Positions 6,438 to 8,244 of a stretch of DNA of 8,244 bases are shown here, piece by piece. The DNA is from JBCBTJ01 sp964597685 (GTDB lineage: Bacteria; Pseudomonadota; Alphaproteobacteria; Caulobacterales; Hyphomonadaceae). The notes beneath the pieces were generated by a model. That model was not told where the DNA came from and did no database searches. It saw nothing but the letters and a program-made list of their open reading frames with translations. Position numbers and translations under genes: made by a program. Position 1 is the stretch's first letter, and every line of letters starts with the position of its first letter. The DNA is taken from assembly GCA_964597685.1 (NCBI GenBank), contig CAZQZC010000120.1, forward strand, positions 1 to 8,244, written 5' to 3'.

Positions 6438-7121
6438 ATGCCAGAGTTAGATCTAAATGGCTGGACGATTGTCTTCGATCTGGATGGCACGCTCATCGAC
6501 ACCGCGCCTGACCTCTTGGCCGCGTTGAACCATGTGTTGGCGACGGTCGATGTGTCGCCGATCGAACTGACGCAAGTCCGGCACATGATCGGCCGGGGCG
6601 CCAAGGCGATGATCCGCAGCGGGCTGACCCAAGCGAAACTGGCCGAACAGGATCACGACGTGGATCGCCTATGGCGCGTATTTTTGGAATATTATCAGCG
6701 CAATATAGCTGTTCATAGCGCGCCGTTTCCTGGCTTGGAAGACACGCTGGACGTTTTGGCTGACGCCGGCGCGACCCTGACGGTCTGCACGAACAAGACG
6801 CAAGCCCTGTCCGAACGATTACTGGAGGCTTTGCGTATGTCGAACCGGTTCGCGGCGATTGTCGGCGCTGACGCGGTCGCCGCGAAGAAACCTCACCGCA
6901 TGCATTTCGAAGAAGCGGTCCGGCGAGCGGGCGGTCGGAACTCCCAAGCAATCATGATCGGAGACAGCGACACGGATGCCCAGACGGCAGCCGCAATCGG
7001 CGCGCCGATGGTGTTTGCGTCTTTCGGATACGGGCCCGAACCGCAAAACGGCGTCCGAGTGGACGCCGTTTTAGATCAGTATGCCACGTTGCCTGCGACC
7101 ATTCAGGCGATAGCGGTCTAG
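6438..7121 (+). CDS. gph: Phosphoglycolate phosphatase, HAD superfamily
   Basis: Hydrolyses 2-phosphoglycolate, a by-product of DNA 3'-end repair and of oxygenation reactions, to glycolate. 227 residues from the ATG at 6438, a normal length. HAD motif I is FDLDGTLIDTAPDL, with nucleophile Asp14 and general acid Asp16. The helical cap follows, then FPGLEDTLDVL typical of the Gph group. Motif II is VCTNKTQ (Thr118), motif III has Lys150/Lys151 before PHRMHF, and motif IV is IGDSDTDAQTA with Asp176 and Asp180. An in-frame GTG at 6426 would add four residues, but GAGGTG there makes the better ribosome binding site for the ATG. Divergent from glmU and convergent with the small gene at 7118-7369, sharing four bases with it. 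The last 25 codons contain a perfect 12-bp hairpin. The HAD family is certain; phosphoglycolate as substrate is the best guess from family resemblance. Confidence 0.9.
   Translation: MPELDLNGWTIVFDLDGTLIDTAPDLLAALNHVLATVDVSPIELTQVRHMIGRGAKAMIRSGLTQAKLAEQDHDVDRLWRVFLEYYQRNIAVHSAPFPGLEDTLDVLADAGATLTVCTNKTQALSERLLEALRMSNRFAAIVGADAVAAKKPHRMHFEEAVRRAGGRNSQAIMIGDSDTDAQTAAAIGAPMVFASFGYGPEPQNGVRVDAVLDQYATLPATIQAIAV
7045..7072 (-). terminator. Perfect 12-bp hairpin with T tract inside gph, candidate terminator of the convergent small gene
   Basis: AAAACGGCGTCC (7045-7056), loop GAGT, GGACGCCGTTTT (7061-7072) are exact inverted repeats. The GC-rich stem is flanked by A4 and T4, so it has intrinsic-terminator form on both strands. 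On the minus strand it lies 46 nt past the stop of the 83-residue gene, a normal terminator position. On the plus strand it lies 46 nt before the gph stop, where it would end the mRNA too soon unless translating ribosomes keep it open. Confidence 0.7.
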
Positions 7122-7369
7122 GCGGCTTCGGATATTTCCGCTCTGGGCGAGTACGAGCTCCGCCCCGACCGCGCTTCAGCGCGCGTTTTGCGGCGCGGCA
7201 ATCCGTTCGTCATATTGCTGCGCACATCGGTACGCGCTGACCGCATCGCCGCGACGAAGCCCGCGTCGACCAAATCGACGTTCACTTCATAGCCCCGTTG
7301 CGTCCAATAGTCTTCGATCTTCGCCTTCAAACGCTTCGCGCCGTCTTCGGTGCACCAATCATTCGCCAT
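7118..7369 (-). CDS. Small uncharacterised protein, 83 residues
   Basis: I do not recognise a named family. I chose the ATG at 7369 over an in-frame ATG at 7402 because GGAGAA (7383-7378) stands 8 bases before it. The protein starts MANDWCTEDGAKRLKAKIED. Residues 1-50 look like a compact fold: a predicted amphipathic helix with charged residues (GAKRLKAKIEDYWTQRG), a strand (EVNVDLVDAG) and a segment FVAAMRSARTDVRSNM. The last third is basic and low in hydrophobic residues (PRRKTRAEARSGRSSYSPRAE), probably disordered and possibly nucleic-acid binding. No signal peptide or membrane segment. I have an impression of similar short proteins in Caulobacterales but cannot verify it. It converges on gph and overlaps it by four bases. 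A hairpin with T tract follows its stop. Its upstream region holds the palindromes at 7559-7589, about 190 bp away. Confidence 0.7.
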   Translation of the reverse strand: MANDWCTEDGAKRLKAKIEDYWTQRGYEVNVDLVDAGFVAAMRSARTDVRSNMTNGLPRRKTRAEARSGRSSYSPRAEISEAA

Positions 7370-7377
7370 TTTTGCTA

Positions 7378-7383
7378 TTCTCC
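7378..7383 (-). promoter_or_regulatory. Shine-Dalgarno of the 83-residue gene
   Basis: GGAGAA on the minus strand, 8 bases before the ATG at 7369. It favours this start over the longer reading frame beginning at 7402. Confidence 0.65.
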
Positions 7384-7558
7384 AGGTTCGATGTGTTTCC
7401 ACATTGCGCCGATCGGCGGACCGACGCCGTTCCTGTCCCTCTTAGCCTTGCATGCTTGCGGGTCTGTGCTGCGACCCGTCGTGTATGACAGAGACATGAC
7501 AACAAGAACGGGCAAGAGCAACCGCTTAACGCCCTGAAATTTAGGTAAGATTGTTTCC

Positions 7559-7589
7559 TGAACACTTGTTCAGACTGAACACTTGTTCA
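7559..7589. promoter_or_regulatory. Tandem TGAACA-n2-TGTTCA palindromes, probable operator
   Basis: The 14-mer TGAACACTTGTTCA occurs twice, at 7559-7572 and 7576-7589, 17 bp apart from start to start. Each copy is an inverted repeat with 6-bp arms and a 2-bp centre; the first extends to 7-bp arms (7558-7573). Two identical dyads of this size suggest cooperative binding of a dimeric repressor, and the pattern is of the kind bound by TetR-family proteins. No regulator gene is in the window. The nearest starts are the 83-residue gene, about 190 bp to the left, and tRNA-Val, about 235 bp to the right. Confidence 0.65.
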
Positions 7590-7686
7590 TGTAGCGGAAT
7601 GTGAGCGTCAGGTCGGCAAATTTCTGAATGATGATGCTCAACCCTCTGTAATCTTGGGGTCATAAACTCGTTTGGCGAGGGTTCAG

Positions 7687-7782
7687 ATGTCAAGCAACGC
7701 TACCTGGCCAGATATTGCTATGCATTTCACGCTTATTGCTATGCATTTTAGAATGCATACTAGATATTGCACGCTCTCTTGA
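7687..7782 (+). CDS. Possible 31-residue small ORF
   Basis: ATG at 7687 to TGA at 7780-7782 gives 31 residues, beginning MSSNATWPDIAMHFTLIAMH. GAGG at 7677-7680 lies 6 bases before the ATG, a good ribosome binding site. The nucleotide repeats at 7713-7748 make the peptide repeat IAMHF twice, seven residues apart, followed by a third Met-His. Nothing is recognised in it. The reading frame may be an accident of the DNA repeat. AACCCTC at 7640-7646 can pair with GAGGGTT at 7677-7683 and would hide the ribosome binding site. It could be a leader peptide, a remnant of a broken gene, or nothing; I lean to the last two. Confidence 0.22.
   Translation: MSSNATWPDIAMHFTLIAMHFRMHTRYCTLS
7710..7770. repeat. 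ATGCAT-centred direct and inverted repeat cluster
   Basis: TATTGCTATGCATTT occurs at 7713-7727 and 7734-7748, a 21-bp period. The second copy runs into a dyad: TATGCATT (7739-7747 region), spacer TTAG, AATGCATA (7752-7759). AGATATTGC, which opens the cluster at 7710-7718, recurs at 7762-7770 and closes it. So three ATGCAT cores sit in about 40 bp, with one short motif at both ends. A spacing near two helical turns suggests protein binding on one face of the DNA. It could be a regulator site, an end of a mobile element, or iteron-like DNA. Confidence 0.5.
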
Positions 7783-7807
7783 CGCGCAGTCGACAGCCCC
7801 CTAGGCG
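7779..7807 (+). promoter_or_regulatory. Probable promoter of tRNA-Val
   Basis: TTGACG at 7779-7784 is a near-perfect -35 box of the housekeeping sigma factor type common in alphaproteobacterial stable-RNA genes. With a 17-bp spacer the -10 position falls on TAGGCG (7802-7807), preceded by CC, a poor match. Transcription would begin roughly 10 bases before the tRNA 5' end at 7824, a sensible distance. The -35 box overlaps the stop codon of the possible 31-codon ORF. Confidence 0.5.
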
Positions 7808-7823
7808 GATCCCACACTCATCA

Positions 7824-7898
7824 GGGCGATTAGCTCAGCGGAAGAGCACTGCCTTCACACGGCAGGGGTCGCTGGTTCGAACCCAGCATCGCCCACCA
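7824..7898 (+). tRNA. tRNA-Val (anticodon CAC)
   Basis: A full cloverleaf is visible. Acceptor stem GGGCGAT (7824-7830) pairs with ATCGCCC (7888-7894). The D stem is GCTC/GAGC with loop AGCGGAA. The anticodon stem is CTGCC (7849-7853)/GGCAG (7861-7865) with loop TTCACAC, so the anticodon is CAC at 7856-7858 and reads valine GUG codons. The T stem is GCTGG/CCAGC with loop TTCGAAC. Discriminator A at 7895 is followed by an encoded CCA (7896-7898). All stems are perfect, so the gene should be functional. Confidence 0.97.
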
Positions 7899-7994
7899 TC
7901 GCCTCAAAGGCGCCGCGAACACCTCCATATTGCGCTTGCCTCCCGCCGCGTCCGGAGGCGAGAGTACCCTGCCCGATAGGAGAATAAGAGCCCT

Positions 7995-8244
7995 ATGCTG
8001 CAATCCACAAAATACGGGTCCGTAGCTCGAAGTTTGGCGCTTAGTCTGTGCTTTGGGATGGCGACGATCGCTCCAGCAAACGCGCAGGATGCAGTCGGCG
8101 TCATTGTGGGCGGCGGGCTCGACCCGGAGAACACATCCATATTTGAAGTTCTGGCGACCGCCGCCAAAGACGCGGAATTCGTCATTGTCCCTGTCCAGCC
8201 CCCTCGTTATGGGCCGCTTTCTGACAGGGTTTCAGGGATTGGAG
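7995..8244 (+). CDS. N-terminal part of a secreted protein, possibly peptidase S51/cyanophycinase-like
   Basis: Open from the ATG at 7995 to the window edge, 83 codons with no stop. AGGAGA at 7978-7983 stands 11 bases upstream. The first 30 residues form a clear Sec signal peptide: a basic start (K6, R12), a hydrophobic core (SLALSLCFGMATIA) and an AxA-type site APANA before QDAV, with likely cleavage after residue 30. The mature part begins VGVIVGGGLDPENTSIFEVL, a Rossmann-like strand and glycine-rich turn that resembles the start of cyanophycinase-like S51 peptidases as I remember them. The catalytic Ser would lie beyond the window, so the family call is tentative; export to the periplasm is well supported. 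It follows tRNA-Val by 97 bp, and I saw no convincing terminator or promoter in that gap. Confidence 0.6.
   Translation, partial: MLQSTKYGSVARSLALSLCFGMATIAPANAQDAVGVIVGGGLDPENTSIFEVLATAAKDAEFVIVPVQPPRYGPLSDRVSGIG

Larger units (their letters stand above)
7403..7823. other. Gene-poor, repeat-rich, relatively AT-rich stretch before tRNA-Val
   Basis: 421 bp without a recognisable gene. A hand count gives 111 G+C in 240 bases (46%) over 7561-7800, clearly below the GC-rich coding sequence around it. It contains two identical palindromes (7559-7589), a possible 31-codon ORF (7687-7782), an ATGCAT-centred repeat cluster (7710-7770) and a -35-like box ahead of the tRNA. A 6-bp hairpin CGGGTC/GACCCG lies at 7459-7478. 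The promoter of the 83-residue gene must lie in its left part but I cannot place it. The base composition and repeats could mark a decayed insertion next to a tRNA gene; no transposase or integrase fragment is recognisable. Confidence 0.55.

Noticed and set aside
7541..7663. 40-codon minus-strand ORF from ATG at 7663, covering both palindromes
   Set aside because: No ribosome binding site precedes it, and its second half is only the translation of the repeated operator palindromes.
7900..7959. Hairpins CGCCT/AGGCG (7900-7912) and GCCTCC/GGAGGC (7938-7959) after the tRNA
   Set aside because: They have short stems and no T tract follows either, so neither can be called a terminator. The second may just be 5' leader structure of the secreted-protein gene.
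7767..7979. 70-codon plus-strand ORF running through the tRNA
   Set aside because: It overlaps the whole of a structurally perfect tRNA-Val and has no ribosome binding site.
1..8244. CRISPR array, rRNA, complete insertion sequence or riboswitch
   Set aside because: I saw no regularly spaced repeat-spacer units, rRNA segments, transposase motifs or conserved riboswitch core in either strand.

Overview
The window looks like chromosomal DNA of an alphaproteobacterium with fairly high GC, possibly Caulobacterales or a Hyphomonas/Maricaulis relative. This rests on the protein flavours (class II DAHP synthase, glutathione reductase with a CVIRGC redox motif, tRNA-Val type) and gene order. It is recollection and not a database match.

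Layout: (1) 1-1374, minus strand: class II DAHP synthase, complete except possibly for its last residues and stop. (2) 1523-2836, plus strand: a 437-residue protein that fuses an N-terminal TIR-like domain to a ParA/Soj-type ATPase. It is the most unusual gene here, with no ParB or other partner in view. (3) 6359-2843, minus strand: glmU, rpiA and gor in one direction, very probably an operon. glmU and rpiA are 3 bp apart; rpiA and gor are 61 bp apart. (4) 6438-7121, plus strand: phosphoglycolate phosphatase gph, divergent from glmU. (5) 7369-7118, minus strand: an unrecognised 83-residue protein whose stop codon shares the palindrome CTAG with the gph stop. A perfect terminator-like hairpin for it lies inside the gph coding sequence. 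(6) 7403-7823: a non-coding, relatively AT-rich stretch (about 46% GC by hand count over 7561-7800). It carries two identical operator-like palindromes, a cluster of ATGCAT-centred direct and inverted repeats, and a possible 31-codon ORF. (7) 7824-7898: tRNA-Val(CAC). (8) 7995 onward: start of a secreted protein that may belong to the peptidase S51/cyanophycinase-like group, cut by the window edge.

Most genes are housekeeping. RpiA runs the pentose phosphate pathway, which supplies erythrose 4-phosphate to DAHP synthase and NADPH to glutathione reductase. GlmU makes UDP-GlcNAc for the cell envelope. Gph removes 2-phosphoglycolate. The TIR-ParA gene sits between the aromatic-biosynthesis gene and the glmU-rpiA-gor unit, converging on gor with only 6 bp between stop codons. 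It and the repeat-rich stretch before the tRNA are the places where something undescribed could lie.
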